Source of the DNA: a virus
IMG/VR virus record: IMGVR_UViG_3300034073_001383
Span: 1-41,613 of that record
DNA length: 41,613 nucleotides
Strand: one strand, 5' to 3'
Position numbers and translations under genes: made by a program. Positions 1 through 7,307 of this stretch are shown here, one piece after another. The notes under the pieces are model-generated. The model searched no databases. It saw only the letters and a list, made by a program, of their open reading frames with translations, and was not told the origin of the DNA. The number at the start of each line of letters is the position of its first letter. Position 1 is the first letter of the stretch.

Positions 1-271
1 CGGTGGTGTTTCCAAACTGCGTGCCGGTGCGGCTCTGCCCCCGGTACAGCGGCACAAGCGCGGCGTTCAGCCCCGTCCCGGCGAACAGGTTGAGCCGGTA
101 GAAACGGTCGCGGATGCCGGCGGCGTCGATCCGGCGGCAGAAATCCGAAACCGCTTTCAGCGTGGAGCCGCTGACGCTGTCGCCGTTGGCGATCACTGCG
201 TTACGCCAAACCTGGGCCTCCGGGTGGAACCCAGTCGCTACCGGACGAAGCAGGCGAGGCGACATTGCCAT
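1..271 (-). CDS. Conserved phage protein, N-terminal part only (cut by window edge)
   Basis: The minus-strand frame opens with ATG at 271 (protein begins MAMSPRLLRPVATG) and stays open to the left edge, so only about 90 residues are visible. A second in-frame ATG at 265 is an alternative start. The visible part carries RDRFYRLNLFAGTGLNAALV followed by PLYRGQSRTGTQFGN, which I associate with uncharacterised structural or accessory phage proteins. No signal peptide or catalytic motif is visible. The plus-strand ORF over the same bases is a shadow. The gene lies 37 bases downstream of the small membrane protein ending at 309 and has only a weak ribosome binding site, so the exact start is uncertain. 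Confidence 0.6.
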   Translation of the reverse strand, partial: MAMSPRLLRPVATGFHPEAQVWRNAVIANGDSVSGSTLKAVSDFCRRIDAAGIRDRFYRLNLFAGTGLNAALVPLYRGQSRTGTQFGNTT

Positions 272-308
272 TGGTGGAGCGTCCGTAGAGTGGTGATCTA
301 GTGCCGGG

Positions 309-578
309 TCAGTTGTTGCCCGGCTCGGGTCGATCTGCGGTCGGCGACTTCTCGCCCATCTTGGGCTGCAACGCGTAGAGCAACCGCGTCTGCTCCTGCA
401 TCGCCTCGGCGATCTCGACTTGAGTGGTAGCGAGCTTGTCAAGGAACGCGGTGTGAGCCTTGACGAGCGGAAGCAGCACGTCCTGCCGCCCCACGTAGAG
501 GCACGCGAGAGCCACCACGGTGGCGAACCCGTAATCCTTGAGCACCGAGTAGAGCGTTTCCTTCGTCGTGTCGGTCAT
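309..578 (-). CDS. Small single-span membrane protein, possible holin or spanin-like partner
   Basis: The 89-residue protein starts at ATG 578 (MTDTTKETLYSVLKDYG), which overlaps the upstream TGA as ATGA and so fixes the start; the longer reading frame is only upstream extension. A short N-terminal stretch is followed by one hydrophobic segment (FATVVALACLYVG, about residues 16-28), then a charged helical part and a hydrophilic tail ending PEPGNN. One span plus a cytoplasmic helix would fit a pinholin, an accessory lysis protein or simply an anchored regulator. It is the last of four coupled small genes behind the cysteine peptidase. The function is inferred from position only. Confidence 0.75.
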   Translation of the reverse strand: MTDTTKETLYSVLKDYGFATVVALACLYVGRQDVLLPLVKAHTAFLDKLATTQVEIAEAMQEQTRLLYALQPKMGEKSPTADRPEPGNN

Positions 579-934
579 CTCGTCAACTCCTGCCGCCACA
601 CCAACATCCGCACCCGATTCATCCGCGAATCGAGCCACCACTTCAGGATGAGTTGCACTACGATCGAGGCGACCGCCTGGAGCACGAGAGCCCAGAAGAA
701 CCCGTACTCCTGCGGTTCCTTGTCGCTCACGACTTGATATCCCCGCTTCACGCTCGCGAGCACTTCGGAGGTCACGATCTCGCGTTGCTTGGGATCGACC
801 GCGTGGGTGAACGCCTCGCTCTCCCAATGCTGGATGGCGAGCTCGGTGAAATCGTCAATCACCTGACGGCCCACGAGGTGCCGCCGGATGCCGACGTTTC
901 GCCAAACCCACAACTTGAGATCCGCGACCGTCAC
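575..934 (-). CDS. Membrane protein of unknown function (119 aa)
   Basis: The start is GTG at 934 (VTVADLKLWVWRNVG), chosen because it overlaps the upstream stop as GTGA. The N-terminal half is a soluble helical region rich in charged residues; a hydrophobic segment (FFWALVLQAVASIVVQLIL) lies near the C-terminus and is followed by a short basic tail, RMNRVRMLVWRQELTR. The layout suggests a tail-anchored inner-membrane protein. The last bases overlap the start of the next small membrane protein, so the two are probably made together. I do not recognise the family. Position in a run of lipoprotein and membrane genes suggests a role at the envelope. Confidence 0.75.
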   Translation of the reverse strand: MTVADLKLWVWRNVGIRRHLVGRQVIDDFTELAIQHWESEAFTHAVDPKQREIVTSEVLASVKRGYQVVSDKEPQEYGFFWALVLQAVASIVVQLILKWWLDSRMNRVRMLVWRQELTR

Positions 935-1236
935 GGCTTGCCCTCCGCGACCAAGGGCACGAACACTGAAGGATGGAGCACCGATTCCGTAGCCTTGCCG
1001 GTGCCGCCGCATTCGGGGCATGTGAACACTTCGATCCCGTCACCGCTTCGCACCTTCCCGGTTCCCTTGCAGTTTTCGCAGCGGTCGGAGTCAGGCTTCG
1101 GAGCCGGCGGGGCGGCACGCCCGGCGAGAATAATCCGGGCAGTCTCGACCGAGAGATCAGCCGAGATCGTTGGATCATCGGGCAGGCTGGCGACGCAGCC
1201 GGCAAAAGCGATCAGCATCACCACAAGCCAACGCAT
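931..1236 (-). CDS. Lipoprotein with DnaJ-type zinc-finger repeats
   Basis: The 101-residue protein starts at ATG 1236 (MRWLVVMLIAFAGC), overlapping the upstream stop as TGATG. A short hydrophobic signal ends in a good lipobox (A-G-C, Cys14), predicting a secreted lipid-anchored protein. The mature part is proline-rich, then carries two CxxCxGxG elements, CENCKGTGK and CPECGGTGK, about 20 residues apart, as in the cysteine-rich domain of DnaJ; only two of the four DnaJ repeats are present. There is no J domain. Zinc binding is likely; a DnaJ-like chaperone role is not implied, and disulfide formation outside the membrane is an alternative. It is coupled to the papain-like peptidase upstream. 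Confidence 0.85.
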   Translation of the reverse strand: MRWLVVMLIAFAGCVASLPDDPTISADLSVETARIILAGRAAPPAPKPDSDRCENCKGTGKVRSGDGIEVFTCPECGGTGKATESVLHPSVFVPLVAEGKP

Positions 1237-2174
1237 CACAAAATCCCCTGCAGCCAATCGGTCGGAAGCGTGGTCGGACTGAAGCCGCTGAAGCCCGCGA
1301 CGGCATAGGAATCGTTTCCTCGGCACATTGAATCAATCACCTCGGCATCGACCCAGCCGCTCGAACGCTGGAACGCCTCGGGCAGCCGCTCGTCAACCGG
1401 CCCGGAGTAACAGTTGCCCCACGAGTTCGCCACAAGCAACGCCGGGCGATCGACCCGCACAGCACAAGCCATCATGCAATGCGCCCAGGTTCCGGCCGGC
1501 GTGAGCCATCCGCCGCCGAGCGATCCGCGATCCGCGAACCGCATGGAAAAGCCCCTCATGCTGCACAAGGCAACAGGAAAGCCATTGCTCAAGGCTTTTT
1601 CGCAGTCCGAAAATGACCGCACGAGCGTGACCTCGGAGCACCTCCGCTGCTTTGCGTAGGGCTCCAGTTCGTCGGGCATTCCATCCCGACCCCACCGCTT
1701 CTCTTCGGTGCCTGTGAACTGCCGGTCGAAACGCACACTGCCGTACTGCTGGCCGTAGTGGAGCGTGCCCATATCGCGAACGGCTTTCGCGGCATGGAAT
1801 CCCGTGCTCCCATCGCCGCCGAGGTTCCGAGACTGCGACCTCATCTCCACGCGCGACGGGCCGTAGATCGACGCCTCGATCGTGCGACCGCCCCAAACCT
1901 CGGCTTCTTTGCGGAAGACAATATCCGCCGCAGCGAGGATGTCTACGCTCATAGCCCACCCCCAGCCGACGCAGCTACCTATTGGCTGCGAGCCACGCTT
2001 CCACGAGGGCGAGCACTTCAGCAAGGCACGCTCTAGATGCACGTCGGTCTTCGCCGCCTGGAGATCCGGGCCGGCTTCCGCGAGCGTTGGGTGCGGCAGG
2101 CTGGCGACGAACGCCTCGGCCCCGGCGGGGTCGGGCTGGTAGCCGAACAGCGGGATGAACGCCTCGGGAGCCAT
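1236..2174 (-). CDS. Papain-like (C1-type) cysteine peptidase
   Basis: This protein of about 312 residues shows the papain triad in order: Cys68 in QPIGSCVGWGWA, His232 in GTWAHCMM and Asn250 in VANSWGNCY; the NSWG box is characteristic of C1 peptidases. No signal peptide is visible at the N-terminus (MAPEAFIPLFGYQP), so the enzyme probably acts in the cytoplasm or is released through a membrane lesion. The start could be the ATG at 2174 or the GTG one codon earlier. Both neighbours are membrane or lipid-anchored proteins. Peptidases of this clan are known in bacteria, but a C1-type gene in a phage accessory region is unusual. Substrate and timing cannot be read from sequence; a structural or lysis role is inference. 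Confidence 0.8.
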   Translation of the reverse strand: MAPEAFIPLFGYQPDPAGAEAFVASLPHPTLAEAGPDLQAAKTDVHLERALLKCSPSWKRGSQPIGSCVGWGWAMSVDILAAADIVFRKEAEVWGGRTIEASIYGPSRVEMRSQSRNLGGDGSTGFHAAKAVRDMGTLHYGQQYGSVRFDRQFTGTEEKRWGRDGMPDELEPYAKQRRCSEVTLVRSFSDCEKALSNGFPVALCSMRGFSMRFADRGSLGGGWLTPAGTWAHCMMACAVRVDRPALLVANSWGNCYSGPVDERLPEAFQRSSGWVDAEVIDSMCRGNDSYAVAGFSGFSPTTLPTDWLQGIL

Positions 2175-2177
2175 CAC

Positions 2178-2786
2178 CTAGCCCCCATTCACGCCAGCCC
2201 ACGCCACCGCCTTCGCAAACGCGGCGTAGCGGTCGCGTATGTCCTTGGTGACCGGAACCTCGTCTGTGCCCACGGCGTCGGCGTAGGCGGCTTCCAGAGC
2301 CTTCCGCAGCGGCTCATTCGAGCCGGGGGCGTTCCGCCCCAGCCGCCGCCACGCGATGTCGAGAGCGAGCCCGGTGAACGCCTGGAGGCTGCGGGTGTCG
2401 GTGAATGCCGCCTCGCGGGCGGTCGCGTCGCCAGCCACCACGATCGCCGCCTTGTTCCAAGTCGCCGCCCAGAGCATCCGATCGCCCAGCGGCATCGACT
2501 TGAGGGCGGCACCGATCGGGGCGACGATCGCTTTCATCTCGGCATCGGGCTCCTCAACCTCGACCGTCACGCTCGGGGCGGCCGGCAGCGTCGGCAGCGG
2601 CACTTTGCCCCACGCCGCCGCGACGATCAGCCCGGCGGCGGCGAGCCGCCCGAGGGCGTTGGCGCGGGCTTTGGCGGCGGCGACTCCCTGTTCGAGAGCA
2701 TCAACCACCAGACGCCAATAGGGCGCGGCCAGGATCGCCACGGCTGCCCCGACTGCGAGGGTGCGTAGGAGTGTTTCACGATCCAT
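2178..2786 (-). CDS. Membrane-associated protein with N-terminal hydrophobic segments
   Basis: ATG at 2786 (MDRETLLRTLAVGAAVAILA) overlaps the upstream stop as TGATG; a GTG one codon earlier is less likely. The 202-residue protein has a hydrophobic segment near residues 8-22, a second (LGRLAAAGLIVAAAWGKV) near residues 45-62, then a soluble domain of about 130 residues rich in alanine and charged residues with a possible helical fold. The layout of short loops between two spans and a soluble C-terminal domain could fit a holin-like or envelope protein, but the C-terminal domain is larger than in known holins. I do not recognise the family. It sits directly before the cysteine peptidase gene. 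Confidence 0.8.
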   Translation of the reverse strand: MDRETLLRTLAVGAAVAILAAPYWRLVVDALEQGVAAAKARANALGRLAAAGLIVAAAWGKVPLPTLPAAPSVTVEVEEPDAEMKAIVAPIGAALKSMPLGDRMLWAATWNKAAIVVAGDATAREAAFTDTRSLQAFTGLALDIAWRRLGRNAPGSNEPLRKALEAAYADAVGTDEVPVTKDIRDRYAAFAKAVAWAGVNGG

Positions 2787-3085
2787 CACTTCACGCCTGC
2801 GAGCCCGAGGCAGAAACGGATGAGGCTCTCGCCTTCCTTCGTGTTCGCGACCGCCGCGAGGTGCCGCACGAGTTGATCGTCAACCTCGGAGTCGGTCTTG
2901 CTGGCAAGCCACTCGGCGGCCTCGCCGACGATCAAGCCCTTCTGATACGGATCGACCGTGTTGACGAACCGCTGGCCGAACTGGAGCAGCGGGCTCCACG
3001 TTTGCAGCAGGCGAATCGCCTGCCAGATGTTGAGCGTGTTGCCGTACTCGGCCACTTCGGCCGGGGTCATCTCATACGCGGGCAT
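2786..3085 (-). CDS. Hypothetical helical protein (99 aa)
   Basis: The protein begins MPAYEMTPAEVAEYGNTLN and appears all-helical, with no membrane segment, signal or metal motif. Codon use matches the neighbours. The stop overlaps the start of the downstream membrane protein (TGATG), and a CGGAG ribosome binding site precedes the ATG at 3085. I do not recognise the family; a small adaptor or structural role is possible. Confidence 0.75.
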   Translation of the reverse strand: MPAYEMTPAEVAEYGNTLNIWQAIRLLQTWSPLLQFGQRFVNTVDPYQKGLIVGEAAEWLASKTDSEVDDQLVRHLAAVANTKEGESLIRFCLGLAGVK

Positions 3086-3103
3086 GGCGTGGCTCCGGGG
3101 ATG

Positions 3104-3367
3104 CTACTCCTCCGGTGTACCACCTTCATCGCCGGAACTTGCAGTTGGGAAGTTGATGATCTCGTTGAGGTGATCGTAGAGAACGTGCCACGCTTCGTCG
3201 GCTTCGTCGCGTGCCTCTTTGAGCTCGATCCGAAACGGCTGCTTGAAAGACTCCTGCCGGCTGGTAATCAGCTTCCCGTCGCCCGTGGTCATATAGAGAT
3301 ACGCGTACTGTCGCCCGTATTCGAGCACGATCCGCCGCTCGACATAATCGGGCAGACTCTTCACCAC
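3104..3367 (-). CDS. Hypothetical protein (87 aa), GTG start
   Basis: The start is GTG at 3367, overlapping the upstream stop by seven bases. The sequence VKSLPDYVERRIVLEYGRQ is followed by alternating charged and aromatic residues and a helix, EARDEADEAWHVLYDHLNEI, then an acidic tail ending GGTPEE. It has no recognisable domain. Coupling to the upstream helix-turn-helix gene suggests co-expression. Confidence 0.7.
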   Translation of the reverse strand: MVKSLPDYVERRIVLEYGRQYAYLYMTTGDGKLITSRQESFKQPFRIELKEARDEADEAWHVLYDHLNEIINFPTASSGDEGGTPEE

Positions 3368-3762
3368 TCAGCCTCGTCTTCGACTACGTCGCGGGCCTCG
3401 TCTGGAATCTCGTACCGGGCGAGGCGAAACGGCTGCGGCTTCACGACGCGACGCTCGGCCCAATCGTGTGCCGACCACGTTGCCTGCACGACCGTGACCC
3501 GCTCGGCGACGTTCGGAGCGAGGTCGAGACTCGACTCGCTGGCGGCGAGCTCGTCGGCGTCGGGATCGAGCAGCCGCTCGTCGCGCGAGGGCTTGTACCT
3601 TCGCTTGCGATCGTTGCGGGGCGGGAGATCCCATGCGACGCGGAGTCGCACGAGTTGATGCACGGTGATCGTCCAATGCTGGCAGATGGCTCCCATCGGC
3701 AGATAGGAGTCCCACTGCACCCGCAGCGTCGCCGCGTCAATCGCCGCCGTGTTGCCCGCCAT
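3361..3762 (-). CDS. Probable DNA-binding protein with N-terminal helix-turn-helix
   Basis: The 133-residue protein has an N-terminal segment, VQWDSYLPMGAICQHWTITV followed by HQLVRLRVAWDLPPRNDRKR, with the pattern of a helix-turn-helix plus basic linker seen in GcrA-like and resolvase-type domains. The C-terminal half is acidic, with no further motif. It resembles in layout the HTH protein at 7307-7627. Its ATG (3762) lies inside the end of the glycosyltransferase gene (26-base overlap). The HTH call is a pattern judgement; DNA target and role are unknown. A small-terminase role cannot be excluded because no small subunit is seen elsewhere in the window. Confidence 0.6.
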   Translation of the reverse strand: MAGNTAAIDAATLRVQWDSYLPMGAICQHWTITVHQLVRLRVAWDLPPRNDRKRRYKPSRDERLLDPDADELAASESSLDLAPNVAERVTVVQATWSAHDWAERRVVKPQPFRLARYEIPDEARDVVEDEAEW

Positions 3763-4630
3763 CCGTTGGCACCCAGAAGGAGACGCACCGCGAACTCGGG
3801 TTCAGCCCGAGCCGATAGTGCTCGTCATTCCACAGTCTGCCCCCTTCTGCAATCGACCGATGAAACGTGACGTGCTCGCAGTCGTGACCGCCGTACTTAC
3901 CCGCGAGGTACGGGCCGGCACGGTAGACGCACAACTGCCCGAATGCGGAGTTGAACTCGACAGGTGGCGAGCCAACGGCTGGCATCCAGTGATGCACCCA
4001 TTGCTGATCGCGTCGCTGCCAATGGTTCCACCTTAGAGCGAACGCGTCGTAGTGCGCCGCCATCGGCCCCCAAGGCGTCTGCATTTCGCACCACGAGTAG
4101 CTCGCCAGCCCGTACCACGAGTGATCGAGCGACAGCCACGCGATCGAGTTCATCACTCCGTCGATGCTGAAGCCGCCCCAGGGATCGGTGTCGAACACGA
4201 TCACGTAGTCCACCGGCTCGCGGCTCCGAACCCAGTGCTGGCACTGCTCGCGGTACTCCGCGAGGGCGACCGTCCGCTCCTGGGCGATCGTGTGGGAGAG
4301 GTGCGGGCGATGGTTGATGTTCAGCGACACATTCCGCCGGTCGCAGTCGCTCCACGCCTTGAGCACTTCCTTCGTGTCATCGGCAGAATCGTTCTCAAAC
4401 ACGAACGCCGCCCACGACTTGAACGCCGCCCCGGTTCGCTCCACGAGATCGAGCGTTCGCGGCAGCCAGGGCATCGCGTTGCGGCAAATCGCAACGAACG
4501 CGACGCGGGCCTCGGCGGCGAACGTCCTGCCGAGCTCGACCTTGCGGGCGTAGTCCTCCGCGAACTCGGGGTCGGGCGGCAGCAGCACATCGGGGGCGTG
4601 CCGCTCGACTTCCTCAATCGTGATCTGCAC
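3737..4630 (-). CDS. Glycosyltransferase-like protein (GT-A fold, CAP59-like)
   Basis: This 297-residue protein starts at GTG 4630, five or six bases after a GGAGGG ribosome binding site. After about 40 residues comes a Rossmann-type strand (VAFVAICRNAMPWLPRTLDL), then FVFENDSADDTKEVL, and a metal-site region, YVIVFDTDPWGGFSIDG, typical of GT-A enzymes that bind a nucleotide sugar and a divalent cation through DxD. Later aromatic-rich segments resemble cryptococcal-type (CAP59) mannosyltransferases. It follows a second glycosyltransferase gene with a 17-base overlap and a methyltransferase-like gene, so the three form a sugar-transfer cassette. The acceptor may be virion protein, DNA or a host glycan; sequence does not decide. 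Confidence 0.75.
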   Translation of the reverse strand: MQITIEEVERHAPDVLLPPDPEFAEDYARKVELGRTFAAEARVAFVAICRNAMPWLPRTLDLVERTGAAFKSWAAFVFENDSADDTKEVLKAWSDCDRRNVSLNINHRPHLSHTIAQERTVALAEYREQCQHWVRSREPVDYVIVFDTDPWGGFSIDGVMNSIAWLSLDHSWYGLASYSWCEMQTPWGPMAAHYDAFALRWNHWQRRDQQWVHHWMPAVGSPPVEFNSAFGQLCVYRAGPYLAGKYGGHDCEHVTFHRSIAEGGRLWNDEHYRLGLNPSSRCVSFWVPTDGGQHGGD

Positions 4631-5330
4631 GATCCGCCCTCCGCACTTCCTGCCACGCGTCAGGCATCTCGCCGTTCTCGATGTGGTCGCTCGTCACCGC
4701 GACCCGGTGATGCTCGGCGTGCCACTCGGGCGACGGCACATGCGTGCCCTTCTCCGCTCCGATGTTCTGAACGCGGCTCACCGTGGGGAACGCTTCATAC
4801 CGCCCGGCTCGCAGAGCATGATTCACGATCACATCCCACGAGGTCTCGTCATCCTTCGCCCACCCGAGGTGCAGCCCGAGCCAGCGATCCCGCCACACGC
4901 CCCAGCCCCACGGCGTGAACCACCGCCGCAGCCCGCACTCATCGAGACAGCCATTGGAAATCTTCTGGTAGCCCGAGACGTTCATCACAGCGGGATCGTC
5001 GCGGTAGTGATCGCGCGCCCACGCGAACCACCGCAGGGCGTCGCGGCATGGCACGGTGTCATCCTCGAAGTGCAGATGAAACTCGCTCTCCATGACGTTG
5101 AACCCATACGCCAGGGCGTTGCGGATCGCTCGGTTGCAGCCGATTCGCTCGGGATACTCGCCGTGGTGGAACCCGTACCGGGCGGCGAGGGCGGCCGAAT
5201 GTGCCGACGCATCCGAGGGATCGATCAGCACCATCACCCGGCAGTCGCCGATGCCATAGCACGACCGCAACGCCGCCAGCGTTTGCTGGAGGTACTCGGG
5301 TCGGTTGTACGCGGAGACGGTGATGTTCAT
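4614..5330 (-). CDS. Family 2-type glycosyltransferase
   Basis: ATG at 5330 overlaps the upstream stop as ATGA, fixing a 238-residue product rather than the longer open frame. It begins with the GT-A signature MNITVSAYNRPEYLQQTLAA, has VMVLIDPSDAS at the end of the nucleotide-binding part, and HLHFEDDTVPCRDALRWF, where EDD supplies the metal-binding acidic pair. WGWGVWRDRW further on resembles the acceptor-site region of phage and bacterial GT2-like enzymes. There is no membrane segment. It is sandwiched between a methyltransferase-like gene and another glycosyltransferase, so modification of a shared glycan is likely. Confidence 0.85.
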   Translation of the reverse strand: MNITVSAYNRPEYLQQTLAALRSCYGIGDCRVMVLIDPSDASAHSAALAARYGFHHGEYPERIGCNRAIRNALAYGFNVMESEFHLHFEDDTVPCRDALRWFAWARDHYRDDPAVMNVSGYQKISNGCLDECGLRRWFTPWGWGVWRDRWLGLHLGWAKDDETSWDVIVNHALRAGRYEAFPTVSRVQNIGAEKGTHVPSPEWHAEHHRVAVTSDHIENGEMPDAWQEVRRADRADHD

Positions 5331-5950
5331 GTTCTGACCCAGATCGCCGCCCCGTTGCGAACGAACGCCGAGCACCAGACGCACATCCACGCCGCGTCGA
5401 TGTCGAGCTCCGCGTGAGCACGGCTGCACTTGTAGGCATGGAACACGTCATCAAGCATCAGCACCCGCACCCGGTGCTTGAGCAGCCGGAAATCGTCGTA
5501 GCCGCAGAACTCACCGCCGTCGATCAACGCGGCATCCCAGCGTTCATCGGTCAGCATTTCGAGGTACCCACGCTCGCCAGGGCGATCGGGCGGCGTCTCG
5601 TTCCACCAACTCCGCACTACATCTTCGGGATAGGCGAGGTTGTTGTAGGGGTCGCGCCACACTTCCTCGAACGTCTGCGGCGTCATCGCCGCCCGCGAGA
5701 CGCTGGGCCGGCAGACCGTCGTGACCCACGGCAAGCCCGCGACCACGCGTTGCAGGGCGGCGTGCCGGTGGAGATCCGACTCAACGCACGTCAGCCGAGG
5801 GTTCGCGGCGTCGCGGAGTGCCGAGACGATCACGGCGGTCGAGCCCGTGCCATCCCAAGAGCCGATCTCGATCATGCTCTCGATGCGGCAGCGGCGGATC
5901 GTCTCGGCGATCGCACGCCCGAACTCGTCATTGAGCGTCACCTCGGGCAT
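5327..5950 (-). CDS. SAM-dependent methyltransferase-like protein
   Basis: The 207-residue protein starts at ATG 5950, overlapping the RusA stop as TGATG. Near residues 26-40 it has MIEIGSWDGTGSTAVIV, a class I SAM-binding loop (acidic-G-x-x-x-G), followed by an acidic residue at the end of strand 2 (CVESD). Near the C-terminus come AALIDGGEFCGYDDFRLLK and VLMLDDVFHAYKC, resembling the metal-dependent sugar O-methyltransferase or cephalosporin-hydroxylase-like subgroup. Operon position before two glycosyltransferases supports sugar methylation. It lacks the DPPY-type motif of DNA methyltransferases. Confidence 0.75.
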   Translation of the reverse strand: MPEVTLNDEFGRAIAETIRRCRIESMIEIGSWDGTGSTAVIVSALRDAANPRLTCVESDLHRHAALQRVVAGLPWVTTVCRPSVSRAAMTPQTFEEVWRDPYNNLAYPEDVVRSWWNETPPDRPGERGYLEMLTDERWDAALIDGGEFCGYDDFRLLKHRVRVLMLDDVFHAYKCSRAHAELDIDAAWMCVWCSAFVRNGAAIWVRT

Positions 5951-6357
5951 CACGAGATCCGCACGGTCGTGCGGCCCTCCACGCCATAGCTCTTCTCCAG
6001 CACGAGCCGCGACACTTGCGAATCGTCATCCCATGCGATCCCGTTGAGCGAGTCGAGTACCGCCTTGGCACAGTTGTCCAGGTCGCATCGCGGCAGCATC
6101 GGGGCTCCAGCCCGCAGCCCGGTCTTGCGAAGGTGCGACTTCGGGCGAGCGAAGACGAAGTCGATCACGACGTTGACAGGCTCGCCGTGCGGCTCGCAGC
6201 CGGCGGTCTTCGCCGCCTGGGCGATCGACTGCCGGTACGCGTGAACGGCGTGCGTCTTCGGCACGTAGGCACGACCGAATCCGCCCACGGTCGAGACGCG
6301 GGCGCGGGGCTGCGGCACGGGATCGCCGGGAACGGAGAACGCTATCGCGGTTGGCAT
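5950..6357 (-). CDS. rusA: RusA-family Holliday junction resolvase
   Basis: The 135-residue protein has the family hallmarks: an N-terminal GDPVPQPRARVS strand, a central IDFVFARPKSH and the catalytic region PRCDLDNCAKAVLDSLNGI followed by AWDDDSQVSRLVLEKSYG. The acidic residues in DLDN and DDDSQV match the metal-binding aspartates of RusA, and the lysines match its DNA-contact positions. Length is normal (RusA is about 120 residues). It would resolve four-way junctions arising in phage replication and recombination, and perhaps debranch DNA before packaging. Its start lies inside the end of the serine protease gene (16-base overlap). Confidence 0.92.
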   Translation of the reverse strand: MPTAIAFSVPGDPVPQPRARVSTVGGFGRAYVPKTHAVHAYRQSIAQAAKTAGCEPHGEPVNVVIDFVFARPKSHLRKTGLRAGAPMLPRCDLDNCAKAVLDSLNGIAWDDDSQVSRLVLEKSYGVEGRTTVRIS

Positions 6358-7127
6358 GATGCGAGAGTGCAGGGCTTGTCAAGTTCGCCCGCGATCTCGC
6401 GAATCCAATCGAGGTACAACGCCACGCGGGTATGCCCGCTCTCCTCACCGACCTGACTGCGAACCGGCGGCTTGCCGAGCTTCGCCGTGTAGGAGTTCAC
6501 GCCCACGAGCACCGTGCGACCGTCCGCAGCCCGCCCCCAGAGCGGCCCGCCGCTATCGCCTGGAGCGATGCAGAACGGCAGCGGGCTTCCGCTCCGCTTG
6601 ATCTGGCACACCCACACGCTCGATTCCGCCGCCGTGAGACGCATCGTCCCGGCTCGGATCTGATTGTCGCCCGACACGAACCCGACCGAGAGCGGCCCCG
6701 TCACGCCGTAGCCGGCCGCCGTGCAGACATCGCCGAGCCGCTCGCTCCCGTCGGTCAGCGGCGGATACCACGCGAGCCCGAATGGTCGCACCACATGCAC
6801 GAGGGCGATGTCATGCTCGGCAAACTTCCCCGTATAGTCCCGGTACGCGAACACGCGGTCGGCCCGGTGGTAGCCCGCCGCCGTCCATACGCCGCACTCG
6901 CGCATGTCGGCGACAACGTGAGCCGCCGTCAACGCCCAGTGCGGAGCGATCAGCGTGCAGGTGCCGACCTGGGTTTTCCCGTCGGTGTTCACGCCGACCA
7001 GCCGGCAGGTGTATGCGGCGAACTGATCGCCGTAGGCACGGTAGCGGGCGTCGGGAATCGTATCCTCGATGGTTCCCCCGCAGGCAACCACCGCGACCAG
7101 CCCGGCGATGAGTGCCAAGCCCCGCAT
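6342..7127 (-). CDS. Secreted trypsin-like serine protease (S1), predicted lipoprotein
   Basis: The 261-residue protein begins MRGLALIAGLVAVVACGG, a signal peptide with a plausible lipobox (V-V-A-Cys16). The S1 triad is complete and in order: His70 in WALTAAHVV, Asp106 in EHDIALVHV and Ser192 in APGDSGGPLWG, with the oxyanion GDSGG loop intact. Cysteine pairs around residues 41/57 and 174/186 look like disulfides, which agrees with an extracytoplasmic location. There is no PDZ domain, so it is trypsin-like rather than DegP-like. A small two-span membrane gene and an HTH gene lie upstream and RusA downstream. It could cleave host surface protein or act in lysis or lysogenic conversion; these roles are inference. 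Confidence 0.92.
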   Translation of the reverse strand: MRGLALIAGLVAVVACGGTIEDTIPDARYRAYGDQFAAYTCRLVGVNTDGKTQVGTCTLIAPHWALTAAHVVADMRECGVWTAAGYHRADRVFAYRDYTGKFAEHDIALVHVVRPFGLAWYPPLTDGSERLGDVCTAAGYGVTGPLSVGFVSGDNQIRAGTMRLTAAESSVWVCQIKRSGSPLPFCIAPGDSGGPLWGRAADGRTVLVGVNSYTAKLGKPPVRSQVGEESGHTRVALYLDWIREIAGELDKPCTLASCQPR

Positions 7128-7132
7128 GAACC

Positions 7133-7157
7133 CATCGTGCCACGCGTGGCAACGATG
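7133..7157. promoter_or_regulatory. Imperfect palindrome before the serine protease gene
   Basis: CATCGT and ACGATG flank the self-complementary core GCCACGCGTGGC with one unpaired A. It lies six bases upstream of the protease ATG at 7127, where it could hide the ribosome binding site in RNA or serve as an operator in DNA. No protein is known to bind it. Confidence 0.4.
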
Positions 7158-7160
7158 CGG

Positions 7161-7307
7161 TCAGTTCCTCGCGGCGAGGTAGAGCCCGATGTTCGCAAAC
7201 GCGTAGCCCGCGTAGGCGATCGCGAGGTCGTATCGACCACGCAACGCGAGATCGAGGCACACGCCCGCGTAGATCACCCCGGTGAGTGCGATCAGCGGTG
7301 CAGCCAT
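7161..7307 (-). CDS. Tiny two-span membrane protein (48 aa)
   Basis: The frame opens at ATG 7307, overlapping the upstream stop as TGATG, and ends at TGA 7161. The product begins MAAPLIALTGVIYAGVCLDL and continues ALRGRYDLAIAYAGYAFANI to a C-terminus ending LYLAARN: two hydrophobic helices joined by a short charged turn (RGRYD). The translational coupling and the clean hydrophobic pattern argue that it is real although very short. Size and topology would fit a small holin or antiholin, or a membrane modulator of the neighbouring protease. Confidence 0.65.
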   Translation of the reverse strand: MAAPLIALTGVIYAGVCLDLALRGRYDLAIAYAGYAFANIGLYLAARN

